Positions 10,986-22,246 of a DNA stretch of 64,000 nucleotides are shown here, piece after piece; positions within the stretch are counted from its first letter, which is position 1; the number at the start of each line of letters is the position of its first letter. The notes beneath the pieces were generated by a model. That model was not told the origin of the DNA and did no database searches. It saw only the letters and a list, made by a program, of their open reading frames with translations. The position numbers and the translations under genes are program-made. Source of the DNA: Aspidapion aeneum (taxonomy: Eukaryota > Arthropoda > Insecta > Coleoptera > Brentidae); the NCBI GenBank assembly GCA_963576565.1, contig OY755038.1, forward strand, positions 62,472,366 through 62,536,365. The letters are read 5' to 3'.

Positions 10986-11755
10986 CCCTCGAGCGGGAGC
11001 GCGGCGGCACTACATGCCGCAAGCAGAAAAACGTTCGAAAGAATTTAAAACAGCAGTATTACGATTATATTACGGTAATAAAATGAAAATAAATCGTAAT
11101 TCTAACAAAATAAGTCTTAGTTCTAACAAAAAAGCACTTTTATTATATTTTTGGCATTGATTTTACTTGATATTGCTGGAGTACTCTTCCAAATATTTTC
11201 TTTATCTTTGGCCAAGTAAAACTGGTAATCAGACTCTTCTATTTCCATATAGTCGTCATTCTGGAAATCTTCGTCTCCGGATTGTTCTGATGCGGAGTCA
11301 AAGTCATCTAGTTCAATTTTTTCAGGCTCGCCTTCATCCTCATCGCTAAAGTCTGCTACGTCCTCAATATTTGACAAATTATCAGGCAATTTTTGTAATT
11401 CTGCAGCCGTCAAATATTTCCTTGAATTTCCCTTATACCTAAAATTAAAAAAAAATATTTCAAATATATTGTGCTGTATAAAAATGTATGCAACTCGATA
11501 GCAACTAGAAGTAATTTTACTTACATGACCGGGCGCGCTGCGGCACTGAATGCCGTAAACTCGGCACCTACACGTTCAACGACTCACTGGCAACCAATCA
11601 AGTCATAAACCGCCGTGATTTGTGAGTAGTAATTTGCCTAATATAGTCATTTGAGAATAGCTAGATGGACAAGGAAGTTTAACAAATAATAATATTTGGG
11701 GAATCTTTAAAGTAAAAAGGCGGCATAAAGTGCCGATAGCGCGCCCGCCGTAGTG
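10986..11755. mobile_element. piggyBac-like element, 770 bp, TTAA flanks
   Basis: TTAA lies at 10982-10985 and 11756-11759. The left end is CCCTCGAGCGGGAGCGC and the right end (read inverted) CACTACGGCGGGCGCGC; both continue into GCGGCAC..ATGCCGC palindromes. A third internal copy of that motif lies at about 11530-11560, recalling the subterminal repeats of piggyBac. The element keeps only an N-terminal transposase piece, so it is non-autonomous. Confidence 0.85.
11123..11438 (-). pseudogene. piggyBac-like transposase, N-terminal fragment
   Basis: A minus-strand exon begins after TTTTAG (11439-11444 region) and runs to a stop at 11123. It encodes KYLTAAELQKLPDNLSNIED, then a run of Asp/Glu/Ser (DFSDEDEGEPEKIELDDFD, SASEQSGDED), then ENIWKSTPAISSKINAKNI. 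The acidic N-terminus and the W.S.PA......A.NI transition are typical of piggyBac transposases just before the catalytic DDD core. The core (over 400 residues) is missing, so the product cannot transpose. The surrounding TTAA-bounded ends support the assignment. Confidence 0.7.
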
Positions 11756-11759
11756 TTAA

Positions 11760-13019
11760 AGGAATTTACTAGGATAATCTCTTAAACCTTCAATCTTAGA
11801 AACTACCTACTTCATATAAGTGAATGTGTAAAATAATACATATTAATACACCTATTCTGGGGTAGGGTGCTCCTAGATATTGTTACTAGACTTGGTTTCT
11901 AAAGAAGTTTTAAACTACAGTTCTTTTCTACAGTAAGCTTTTAAAGATATTCAAAAATTTTGATTTTTGGCAAAAAAGCAATTATAAAAAAATACACTAT
12001 GAAACAGTTTTTAAGCACTAAGAGATCTTAGCGGTTTTTGCTGTACATTATATATTTTTTGTACTTTGTTTTGGAGAGTAGTTTTGCATGATCAGAACAA
12101 AAACACCCTATCTCAAAAAATTCAATTGTTGGAAATTCATAAAAATCTGTTGATGATGCTTCCACTGCGACCACTAGTGGGTCTATTGTGGCTCACTTTT
12201 GAGTGGTTTCTCACCACTGTATGCCTAATCCTACAAAAAGGTTAGCTATCAGTTTGGGTGAGACAAAAATCTGTTACACTTACCATAAGAAGCTGTAGTA
12301 ATTATATTATATATTTATATATTTTTATTATTTTTAATTTGAATATAATTATTTCGAATGCATATCGATAGTGAGTGACCATTTGCGTCATCTTATTGGT
12401 TAAAAGGAAAATCTTAAAATTTCGAGAAGTATCACTTTTCATTCTAAGGGTGCAATTTGTTTGAATTTGGGATAATAAAATGTCGTAAATAAACTTAAAC
12501 TAAAAAATATAAACAGTATATCTTGGAAACCGTTAAAAACTACTTTTTAAATTGTCAAAAATAAATAAATATAGAGCGTAATAAAAAATAGATAAAAAGC
12601 TTTCAAAAATTATAATTATCAATTTACACAGAACGAAAAAGTACGTGAAATCAATCAATTGTTCATTAATTTTCTGTGAATAAACAAAAACAATTAATTT
12701 AACATGACCATCAATCATATGAAATTTTCATTCATTCTATTAATGTTCGTGTACATTGAGTCAATTATTAATTATTTATTCCTTTTATTGGCTAAAAATT
12801 AATGTACATCACACATTTTGTTTTTTCTCTGAATAAACCTTTCAATGCCTCGTTGTAGAGGGAGCTAATAGTTTTAAATAGAAAGAAGCTTTACTAGGTT
12901 CGGTCTAGAGAATAAGGTTAAAATTTAACTCCTGTTTGGGAAAAAACCTTTAGCAAATCCATTGCTGCTTTTTGTGCATTAGTTAACAAATTAATTAATT
13001 TCTTAGACGTGGGTAATCA
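11760..13019. other. Non-coding stretch
   Basis: No gene seen. It contains one copy of the conserved core CCACTGCGACCACTAGTGGG / TCTATTGTGGCT at about 12158-12193 and a GAGTGGTTTCTCACCACT-type short inverted repeat just after it. Confidence 0.45.
12158..12193 (+). repeat. Short conserved core, copy 3
   Basis: CTTCCACTGCGACCACTAGT GGGTCTATTGTGGCT is nearly identical (about 33 of 34 positions) to the minus strand of 23762-23803, and resembles the cores at 7720-7742 and 8265-8290. The flanks are unrelated. Confidence 0.65.
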
Positions 13020-13420
13020 GTTAATAATCAATTGTGTGTACAGTTGACTTATTTACTTAATCGTTTTCAAGTATAAACAAAACAATCCAGTCTACAGCCT
13101 ATGCTACTTGGTGTGCAGTCAGACTTTTATCTTTAACTACCTTTAATAGCTGTAAAGTCATGACAAGAAATTTGCATCTCGTTTTATCAATGTCATAATG
13201 CTCCCCTCAGGAGAGTTAGAATCCAATTGTTATATAAAATTTCCAATAATTTAAAACATAAATTGGTGAGGTTTAGAAACAACATTTTGGACTGCTATTG
13301 TCTTTATTTTTTTTAAATACAATGTTTCGGCTAGTAAGTATCTAATCGTTTTCAAGTGTAAACCAAACAATCCAATCTACATGTTACTAGTTATTCTACT
13401 ACTTGGTGTGCGGTGCAAAA
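13020..13420 (+). repeat. Diverged direct duplication, about 285-bp spacing
   Basis: AATCGTTTTCAAGT.TAAAC.AAACAATCCA.TCTACA and CTACTTGGTGTGC are present at about 13058-13115 and again at 13344-13412. No coding potential is seen. Confidence 0.6.
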
Positions 13421-14817
13421 ATAATTTGCATATTCCGGTGCGGGATCGAACTCTAAAAACCGAAATTTACGAAAACGGCTAACTAGCGGATTGTGGCAAG
13501 AGTACCTTTTTGGATTTAAAATGCTTAAGTAATTATCTTTTTAATAAAACATTTAACACATTAACAACACGTCACTAAGAAAAAAGTTATAGTTAAAAGG
13601 TGTCCACATTCGGGTTTCGCATCCGAAAGAAACTCCGGGTACCAGTTTTTAAAATAATACGTTTAAAACTGTTCATAATATTTAAAATTTTATTTTTTAG
13701 CTTTAACATCCTGTATCTCGGAAATCTTCCCTATTTTGAGCCGTAGAATACGTGGTTAAAATATTGCCGTCTAATTTCGGGTTACCACCACTTAGTAGGA
13801 CGCGTTATAAAATATCTTAGTTTCAAAAAATGGTACATATTTTGGTAGCGGACAAACAAAAATAGCATTAATAAGATAAAACAATAATAAATAATTAAAT
13901 TTAACACAACGAGGAGAATTAAAATTAAATTTAAGTTTAAGTTAAGTTTTTGGAAACGTTTTAAGCGCCGCCCCACAGGCGCTTTTTAAAGTAAAAACAC
14001 GAGATATGCGTTATAGTCTATGGACAAATCGGCCTAAAAGGGGGTTTCGTGTCCAAGTCGTGCCAACTTTTGGCCGATAAGCTAGGTTTGTTAAGGGCAC
14101 TCCATAGATTAGGTTTTCACTTGTTGTCATTCTGTTAAATGCGTTTTTTTAAAGATATGGCCCCCACCACTTTTTTTTGCACGATACTCTTTAAAACCAT
14201 GTAACTTTCTTAAAAGTTATCGTAGAGAGTTGCAAAAAACTTCAAATGAATCAGAAAACACCCACAAAAAATAACTTACCAATATATTTTTAAAGTTTTG
14301 CTTCTTTTTTTCAGAAAATACTATAAGTATCTATATTTTTTTCAATAAAAAAACAATTTCTTGTCACCAAAACGCCCTACCGAAGGTGTATTGCCGTACG
14401 CGGAAGCCTATAACAAAATAGGGCGACGCGCGGCGTTACGCAGCTGAGGCGTCTAGTAAAACAGGTGATTTCTATTATTATTGTTGTTATCGTTGTTTAA
14501 TGGAGATTATCAAAAAACATTGTTATTGTTATTTCTAAGAGTTAATGTCAATAGACGAAAGGTCTGACAACATAGTGCAGGCGCTAGAGGTAGTTGAGTA
14601 TGCAAAATATGAGGATCGCAGTTTGACAATGGATCCTAGCTGAGAATAGGTCACAGATTAACGATTTGGATGTTGCCGGGCCAGTTTTTAGTCCATTTTT
14701 TTTATCTCCCTCCTCATAAAGTCGTGTTCGACTATCTTAGTTAACATCCTAAACACACAATGACACAGAAATGCATCAAAAATGTTTAAAATCTAACTTA
14801 AACTTAACGCTTTCGAG

Positions 14818-15236
14818 ACAGGGAACGCACATTTGCGTTAGAACAAAACTTGCCGCACGGCCTGCTGACGCATATGTGCTTTACGGGCCCCTCTCATGCC
14901 AAGTAGAGTCAGTTGACATATACTTTAAAAAAGGATACGGCGGCGCGACGTATCGACGCATATTTGCGTTAGCCGGCCGTACAGAATGCTTTTTTCGGAA
15001 ACACGCGGTAAAACATTATTTTTCGTTTGTTATTCGTTCTTTCTAATTTTTTTGAAAAATCTGCAGTAATTAATTTAGTTTATAATTTTAAGGATAAAAT
15101 AAAAAAAATATTATTTTTTATTGAAAATTGCATATAAAAATAGCGACGCCTATATGCGTCATCCGGTCATACGGTAAAGCATTTTGTCCCCGGCCACGGA
15201 GCACGACACGTACGGCAGGGACCCGTCCTGAAAGGG
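14818..15236. mobile_element. Candidate second piggyBac-like MITE
   Basis: TTAA lies at 14814-14817, followed by CGCTTTCGAGACAGGGA. The right end, read inverted, is CCCTTTCAGGACGGG. Inside, GACGCATATTTGCGTTAGCC and two variants (14869, 15144) form short palindromes beside GCCGGCCGTAC-type GC-rich DNA. The right TTAA is blurred by an adjoining T-run (poly(A) of the next element). The ORF across it is an artefact. Assignment rests on the end structure only. Confidence 0.4.
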
Positions 15237-15640
15237 TTTTTTTTTAAACCTTTATTAACAACTATATATGTACATAATAACAATAAAACATCTTAGCTAA
15301 GATGAAAAGTTTAATATTTCAACCTAATATCTAAAAATTTTCTTTGATACTAGATGTAATTTATTATTTCTTATCAATTGTAATCTTTGAAATCTCATTC
15401 TGTCCAAGAAACTATTAATGTCAGAAGACTTTTCTTCTATATTAGAGTAAAACAAAGCACTTACATAAAACAACCATACATTATTTTCTTTTTTATTTTG
15501 GAGCTTCACTTCCAAAATTTCACCGCACTGGCTAAAACTATCTAAATTTTTTCCGCACATTTTTATTATTTTTTTTTGTACCCATTCCCAAGTTGTAATC
15601 GAATGTCTACAAAATTTAATACGGTGCATAATATTTTAAA
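15237..15640 (-). mobile_element. Poly(A)-tailed, 5'-truncated retroposed fragment
   Basis: On the minus strand a 101-residue open frame (start about 15629, stop 15324) is followed by AATAAA (15251-15256 inverted) and an A-run (T-run 15237-15245 on plus), the mark of an mRNA-like retroposition. The peptide contains ITTWEWVQKKIIKMCG, FSQCGEILEVKLQNKKENN, VWLFYVSALFY and FLDRMRFQRLQLIRNNK. I do not recognise the family; the layout fits the C-terminus of a retroelement ORF or a truncated retrocopy. It sits exactly at the right end of the piggyBac-like candidate. Confidence 0.5.
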
Positions 15641-15744
15641 TAAATATATTAGTTTTTTAAATTTTAGCTGCAAAATCCTCTAAAAACCTCCCAGATCCCC
15701 CAATCCTGAAATTTTTTGATTTTTTAAAAATCTTCTTAGGGAAA

Positions 15745-16610
15745 AAGTGTAATAATCTTTATTGTAAACAATAAAATTGAAATTTCCTTTTCAATAATGT
15801 ATAAGTCAGGCTAATGACAAACTCTCCAGCGGCGTCCGTCTGAGGTAGTGTAAAAAAAAATTAAACAAGAAACCGTTCTTACAGGTTTTACCCGTTTTCC
15901 TTAAAAACCAAGCTCTATATCAAAAAATGTGAAACACACTTTGTTTTAGACAATAAAATTGCCTTTTAAATGATGTATAATAAGGCAAGGGTAAAGGGTA
16001 GTTTTATCTATAACAATTTAAGGGGCCTCTGTAAATCAAATCAATTTTTAAAAATCACTAAATTTATCAATTTTTTTACAAGTCTTATCCAATTTTCTCA
16101 AAAAGTTTTTTGAACAAAAATTTAGTCGACACTTTATTCTAGAAAATAACATTCCCTTTTTAACAATGTATAAGTCAGCGGGGTCAGACTAATGACAAAC
16201 TCTCCAGCGGCGTCCGTTGAATGAGAAATTATAAAAAAAAAATAAAAAAAAACACATTTTTGTCACAGGTTTTACCCAATTATCTTAAAAACCAAGCCCT
16301 AAATCAAAAATTGTGCTCTATACTCGATTGTAGACAATGAAACTTCCTTTTAAACGATGTATAACAGAGCAAGATTTATCTTCAGATTTAAACTCACAGG
16401 AGTCCGTAAATTAATTCAATTTCTACAAATCACCAAATAAATTAATTAAGTATAAGTTTTTTCCAATTTTCTCAAAAACTAAGCTCAATTGACAAAAATA
16501 TCTTTTTTGCTTTATTGTGGGAAATTTCCTTTTTAACAATGTGTAAGTCAGTGGCGTTGATTAATGACAAACTCACCAGCGACGTCCGTATATGGGGGTG
16601 ATTTAAAAAA
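15745..16610 (+). repeat. Tandem array, about 370-bp unit, three copies
   Basis: Each unit contains AATGTATAAGTCAG, TAATGACAAACTC.CCAGCG and CGTCCGT (near 15800, 16165 and 16535) followed by a TTACAGGTTTTACCC-type block and a second AATGATGTATAA box. No coding potential. Confidence 0.8.
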
Positions 16611-17559
16611 ATAAATAAATAAAAACATTTTTATCACATGTTTTAGCCGATTTTTTTTTCGAGTAATAAAAAAATACATTTTTTGAAAAGTAATTTTTAA
16701 ATACATTTCAAATCAAGTATTACAAACTTTGTTTTATTAAAATCGGATAAAAAATAAAAAAAGATACAATTTGTTTTTAAATATGCTTTTCCGCCATATT
16801 GAATCGGCCATATTAAAAAAGAAACGTATTTATCACAATGACAATAAGTTAAAACCTCATCTACTAGGTATGTCAAACAAACTTAAGTTACTTTAAAAAA
16901 GTTTTTATGGTTTTCATTAAAAGATTAATTTTTAAATATACCCCTAAAACCCCTATTTTTGACCAGTTATTTGGAAATAACTCAAAAACTAATTAACGCA
17001 TTGGATTTAAATAAGGTATTAAATTATCTAGCTTTTTTATAGAATTTTTTTTTTCTAGCTCTAATAGTTTTAAAAATGAAATAAAATAAAACGTTTTTTT
17101 TTTTACCTTTTTTTATAATTTTAATTAAAAAAAAAATGCAAAAAAAAGAATAGTTTTTGACCTATACATTTTTAAATACATTATAAAGCAAGTATTCTAA
17201 ACTTTGTTCTATAAAAATCGGATAAGAAATAAAAAAGTTAAAATTTTTTAAAAGATACGCCTTTTCGCCATTTTGAATCCGCCATATCTTTCAAAAAACA
17301 TATTTACCAGAATGACAACCAGTCAAAACCTGATCTAGGGGATGCCCTTAACAAAGTTAGCTTATCGGCAAAAAGTTGGCACGACTTGCTTACGAAACTT
17401 GATTTGTCCATAGACTATTACGGCGCTCCAACAAAAAATGCTTGATATTTCACATCATTTTAAGACCAAAAACTCTAATTACAAAAATTATTTTTAATTT
17501 TTTGTATGTCTGACATATTAGTTGAGTGGTTTATACTCAACAATCGTGTCCCGCGGGAT

Positions 17560-19184
17560 AGTTGTGAAAGATTTTTTCAAACCACCCTAGATCGATTGGT
17601 AATAGATCACACAATTTGAAGTCACCGGGTATTTGCCTTCTGTGTGACGTCATAAATCCAAGATGCCGGCTTTTTTCATTGTTTTTACTACCTTTGGCTT
17701 ATAACTTTCTCTAAAATAGTTTTACAGAGAATCTGTAAATTCGCTTTCTTTTCTTTGCAAGAGAACACCAATTAGTATTGTAAAGAAATTGGCTTTATAT
17801 CTTAAAAACTAACAAAGATATTTATTTTTTTTTAAATACCTAAAAATAGTAACTATTTTTACTAAAAAAAAAATTAAGAAGACAGTTTTAGACAACCCCA
17901 AATCGATTGGTTATAAATGACTTAATTTTAGGTTTCCGTTCATGTTTTTTTATAAACTTTTGCTTTTAACTTTTGCCCCAGCAACTACTAAAAAATTATA
18001 AAGGTTATAATTTGTTCCCAGTAAAACATTAATTTAATTGTCGTTTTATTAAGCTGTATATCTCAAGAACTAAAACAGATTTTTTAAATACTAAAAAAAT
18101 TATAGAAATTTAGGATTGGGCAAGAAAGTTTTAGACAAAGAAATTTAATGAATGTTCTGGTTTTAGACTACCCTCGAGTTATTGGTGATGGATCACTTAA
18201 TATTAAGTCGTCGGATGTTTGCCTCGAATATGAGTAGGAGGGCCTGTGTGACTTCATAAATCCAAGATATCGCCTTTATTCATATGTTTATACAAACTTT
18301 GACTTATAACTTTTGCTAAATTAGTTTTACAGAAAAACTGTAAATACGTTTTTTCTTTGCAAGGGAACACCAATTATTATGATAAAGAAATTGGATTTAT
18401 ATCTTAAAAATTAACATAGATATAAAAAAAAAATTGGGTAAGAAAAAGTTACTATTTTCTGTATAAAAAAAAATAGCTTTGTTAGTTTTTAATATATAAA
18501 TCTAATTTCTTTACCATATTAATTGTTGTTCTCTTGCAAACAAAAAGTGTATTTACAGTTTTTCTGGAAAACTAAGTTAGAGAATGTTGGATGTATGATG
18601 TCATAGAGGCAACCTACACAAATTTGAGGCAAACACCCGGCTATTTAAAATTAGGTGATCCATCACCAATCGACCGAGGGTAATCTTAAACTTCCTCTTT
18701 TATATTTAAAAAAATAACAATATCTTTTTTAGTTCTTGAGATACAAAGCCCATTGAAATGACAATTCAATTGCAAACAAATCATAACCCATACAATTTTT
18801 CTGTAAAGTTGATGTCGCAAAAGGTAAAAGCAAAAGTTTGTAAAAATACATGTAAAAAATTGCAATATTGGGTTTATGACAGGCTCTCTTAATCAAATTT
18901 GAGGAAAAAAACCAGTGACTTAAGATTGAATGATCTATATCCAATCAATTTGGGGTAGTCTAAAACTTCCTTCCTATTTTATTTTTGTGTAAAAAAAAGT
19001 TACTACCTACTTTTTAGTATTAAAAAAAAACTTATATCTTGTTAGTTTTTAAGATATAAGCTAATTTGTTTACCGACTTAATGGCTGTTCTATTGGAAAC
19101 AAAAAACGTTTTTATTAGTTTTTCTGTAAAACTAATTTTGAAAATGTTATAAGACAAAGTTTGTAAAAAAACATGAAAAAAGCG
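17560..19184. mobile_element. Compound palindrome, arms U-V-U and U'-V'-U'
   Basis: The symmetry axis is near 18450. Unit U (17570-17890 and 18165-18450) carries GATCGATTGGTAATAGATCAC, a GACGTCATAAATCCAAGAT block and GCAAGAGAACACCAATTA; unit V (17890-18165) carries CCCCAAATCGATTGGTTATA and TATCTCAAGAACTAAAACAG. The right side repeats them inverted: U' 18450-18680, V' 18680-18965, U' from 18965. The final U' is cut by an LTR element at 19185 and resumes at 22247. The arms are about 880 bp. No transposase is seen. Confidence 0.75.
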
Positions 19185-19570
19185 TGTTAATTACAAAATT
19201 AAACAGATTTTCTTTTTTTTACCATTTTTCATAAATCTTCATTTTTAGTTAAATTTATTATTTAAACACAGTTGATCTTGAGAATTTAAGTTTTAATAAC
19301 ATAAACTAACCTTCTCAAGTTTACCTATTTAAATTAGATAAATTATTTAGTTTATAAAACAGCACGAAATATTGAATTTTATATTTTATAATTTCTCACG
19401 AACTATAACAATTTGTTAATATAGAAAGATAGGATTTATCTTCATAAACCAGATTCAACATTTGATAGTTGTTCTCACTATAACTACTGAAGTTTGCTGT
19501 GCCATAAGCCTCAAATGGTCATCGCAGGGTGTGAGGCTGCTCCCTGGCAGTAAACTCTTTACTTTAATCC
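19185..19570 (+). repeat. 5' LTR (internally deleted, 3' part lost)
   Basis: It aligns with the 3' LTR from TGTTAATTAC to about 19475, then skips about 415 bp present in the 3' LTR, rejoins at CCATAAGCC and stops matching at about 19570 (CTTTACTTTAATCCC). The LTR end and primer-binding site are not recognisable. Confidence 0.7.
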
Positions 19571-19841
19571 CCTTCCACAAGAAAGTCTGTCCATTGTACA
19601 AGCGTCAAATAGCCGTCCACCTGCCCGTACGACTATTCGTACACTTGTCCTGTCCGAAGCCACTACGCAAGAGAGCTTTAACCGTCCATAAGAGCGACCT
19701 TCAACAAGAAAGTCCGATCATCCGCCAGTCAGTCCGAAACAACTGTCCGTCATGTCTACAGTAGCCAAAATGTCCAAATAAGAAAAAAAGTTATAAAAAA
19801 AAATCATTAAGAAAAAACGAGTACAAGAGCCAACCGACCAT

Positions 19842-20441
19842 AATGATACGAAAAAGCATAGAAAGAATATTGCAAGAAAGACAGCTAAGAAGATACAAAA
19901 TGGGATCACACCTAGATTGCCTTCTAGACATGCATATAATGGAGCATGCGTCAGTCCAAAAATTAAAAGAATTTCTGTTATATGTCGAAGATCTATTAGA
20001 CTTTTCACAAGCGATTAAAGTCAATTGGGAGCCAATATCATAAACATAATTTACCAGAAATGGGATGTCCAGACGAATGCTTCACACCATGAATGGGTGA
20101 ACTGCAAACTAGGCAGATTGCCCACATTAAACGAAGTCCTTCAGTATTTAATTAAAATAATCGAAGAGTTGAACAAGAGCCCATCAGCTGATTTTAAGAA
20201 GAGTGAAATTTTTCAGATTCCAAACGTCATTATGGATCATTTAGATGATATCCGAGACATCCTAAGTATGGATGAAGAAACAGTTAAAGAATTACAACAG
20301 CTTTATGAGATTAGCCGTCAGTGCCTTAAAGATATTCAAACTTCTGGGCAAGATACAGACACTTGGGACCTACCCATGATGAAGTTATTGTCAAAGAAAT
20401 TGACGTTTGAAGTAGAACAGTCATATCATAGATGGTTTTAA
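19842..20441 (+). pseudogene. gag-like ORF remnant of the LTR element
   Basis: Two overlapping open frames (19843-20043 and 20025-20441) form one degraded reading. The peptide includes LDCLLDMHIMEHASVQKLKE, NWEPISINIIYQKWDVQT, HEWVNCKLGRLPTLNEVLQY and WDLPMMKLLSKKLTFEVE. The pattern W..-LL...L-SKL....-.-EW....-LPTL.E.L.FL is typical of BEL/Pao gag regions (DUF1759-like). Downstream (20560-20920) is a Gln/Lys-rich segment without recognisable domains; the CCHC knuckle is not visible. It is inactive. BEL/Pao is an inference from gag style, 5-bp duplication and PPT. Confidence 0.5.
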
Positions 20442-21373
20442 AACAAAATTCCCACAACAGAAGACTTTTTTAATTTTTAAAGAAAAGTATACACTCAATT
20501 TAAGAATCAAAGGCTCAATTCCAGAATCAAAGGCTCAAACTCAACAAACTGAAAAAGAACAGAATTTAGAATGTTACCCAGATCATATATATCAGAAGAT
20601 AACTCCAGTAATCTTGGTTACGAAAGAAATGTGCAAAGAAACAAAGAAAAACCATAAAATTAGAAACGTTACTCAAACGCAACAAACTCAAGAAGAACAG
20701 AAGGTAGTACCAAAAACCCAAATACAACATATCAAACTTGATAGCAAAGTTATAAAACCAAATATTCAATCAAAATTGAAGACAAAATTATTGTCTAAAT
20801 TACCTACTGTTAGCAACAAGACAAGCGCAAAATCGCAGTACCACATACAGTTAAAAGAAGTCCTTAAGTTAAAGCAAAAAATAAATTTGGGGTCTACCCT
20901 CTGCTCAACCTTAAAATAAAAAGCAAGTCCAAAACTCAAGGAGACATAATAAAAAGAATAAAAGTTTAAAACAAGTAGTAGGAATAGTTATTAAAAAGAC
21001 AACCCAAAAGAAAAAACATTACAACTCAAAAGTTACTAAGGAGGCGGAAGGCCAATGGTAAAAAAGTCATAAAAATTTTAAATCATTTTTGCCGCCCAAA
21101 TTACAATTTTTTCATGACACCTACAATAGCAAAGGAATCACAACAATAACAGAAATAGATCATAAAAATTTTCAAAATAAACAATTTGCCACCAAAGCGA
21201 AAAGTTCTACAATATACACTGACCCCAAAATCCAAACACATCCGATGCCTAGATTCATTGTCAGCAGTTTTAAGAAACTGATCCACCTTATAAATGAAGC
21301 AGTACCTATTTCGATACCTACCTACCACATCATTAGCATTATTCAACCTGAGGTCCCTACATTCACCCGTTCT
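20442..21373 (+). other. Degraded internal region of the LTR element
   Basis: Short open frames (for example 20614-20919, Gln/Lys-rich; 21089-21388) without domains I recognise. A small tandem duplication (AGAATCAAAGGCTCAA) lies at about 20505-20535. Confidence 0.45.
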
Positions 21374-21388
21374 GGAGAGAGGGGAAAA
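21374..21388 (+). other. Polypurine tract
   Basis: GGAGAGAGGGGAAAA directly precedes the 3' LTR start TGTTTAATTG. This is the expected plus-strand primer site of an LTR retrotransposon. Confidence 0.75.
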
Positions 21389-22241
21389 TGTTTAATTGCA
21401 AAATTAAACAGATTTTCTTTTTTTTACCATTTTCACAAATCTTCATTTTTAGTTAAATTTATTATTTAAACACAGGTGATCTTGAGAAATTAGGTTTTAA
21501 TAACATAAACTAACCTTCTTAAGTTTACCTTTTTTAAATTATATAAATTATTTAGTTTATAAAACAGCACGAAATATTGAATTTTATATTTTATAATTTC
21601 TCACGAACTATAACAATTTGTTAATATAAAAAAAAAGGATTTATCTTAATAAGCCAGATTCAACATTTGATAGTTGTTCTCATTATTTTGAACACCGTGC
21701 AAAAACGAACTATCAAGCTGATCAATGACCCCGCACTTACCCGTAGCTTGGATAGTCTCGAACATCGAAGAACTGTGGGTGATCTATCTCTCTTCTACAG
21801 GTATTATCACGGCAAATGCTCTGAAGAGCTGGCACGTATTATCCCCCCGGGAGTAGCACCTACTAGGCGAACACGTCAAACAGACGGTAACCATCAATTT
21901 ACTGTCAAAATAGAGGCACCAAGAACCTGATTATATCAGAATTCATATCACAGCATCGTTGTGGAATGGACTCCCTGCGACAGTTTTTCCTGCAGATTAT
22001 ATCCTGAACCGTTTCAAAACCAACATACACCAACATTTCCGCGCACTTGCCGCTTCTCGAGCGTGATAGCGAGTGCGTATAACCATAAAAAAAATTATAA
22101 CTAGTTAAGTTTACTGAACCATAAGCCTTCTTGGTCATTGCAGGGAGTGAGGCTGCTCCCTGGCAGTAAACTTTTTACTTTAATCCCGCTGCTTAACCAA
22201 GCCGAGTTAAGCAAGTGTAATTGTCAAGCACAGCTTGCACA
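21389..22241 (+). repeat. 3' LTR with captured non-LTR RT fragment
   Basis: 853 bp, TG...CA. The first 290 bp match the 5' LTR. From about 21683 to 22064 it encodes the C-terminal part of a non-LTR RT; the stretch after it (CCATAAGCCTTCTTGGTCAT, GGCTGCTCCCTGGCAGTAAA) is shared with the 5' LTR. Confidence 0.75.
21683..22064 (+). pseudogene. Non-LTR RT C-terminal fragment inside the LTR
   Basis: The translation reads LNTVQKRTIKLINDP, SLDSLEHRRTVGDLSLFYRY, YHGKCSEELARIIPP, TRRTRQTDGNHQFTV, then after a one-base shift near 21930 RIHITASLWNGLPATVFPAD and LNRFKTNIHQHFRAL, ending in TGA. The QKR...L..LEHRR.VGDLSLFYRYYHG.CS.EL....P pattern is the conserved C-terminus of a widespread invertebrate non-LTR RT group. 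Only the last about 130 residues remain. Because the 3' flank is also in the 5' LTR, capture seems to predate the last transposition. Confidence 0.75.
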
Positions 22242-22246
22242 AAGCG

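Larger units (their letters stand above)
13990..17430. mobile_element. 3.4-kb foldback-like element
   Basis: Left arm (13990-14330) and right arm (17090-17430) are inverted copies over 200 bp or more. Both contain TAGTCTATGGACAAATC, AAGTCGTGCCAACTTTT, GCCGATAAGCTA and TTGTTAAGGGCA. The right arm is itself tandemly repeated (16680-16900 and 17160-17420 share CATTTTTAAATACATT...AAGTATT and a GCCATATTGAATC/GCCATTTTGAATC block). The interior holds a piggyBac-like piece, a retroposed fragment and a tandem array. No transposase for the outer element is visible. Confidence 0.65.
19185..22241 (+). mobile_element. LTR retrotransposon, probably BEL/Pao-type, gag-only remnant
   Basis: Direct repeats start with TGTTAATTACAAAATTAAAC (19185) and TGTTTAATTGCAAAATTAAA (21389). 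A polypurine tract GGAGAGAGGGGAAAA (21374-21388) lies directly before the second. A 5-bp target duplication AAGCG lies at 19180-19184 and 22242-22246, and the 3' LTR ends in CA. The outer host palindrome resumes exactly after the duplication. The internal region is only about 1.8 kb, with gag-like remnants and no protease, RT or integrase, so the element is non-autonomous. Confidence 0.8.

Noticed and set aside
14771..15046. 91-residue open frame with balanced composition
   Set aside because: It spans the GC-rich ends of the piggyBac-like candidate and its palindromes; no domain and no splice or start support.
19462..19764. 100-residue open frame at the 5' end of the LTR element
   Set aside because: It crosses from the 5' LTR into the leader; no gag-like motif, and the LTR part is shared non-coding sequence.
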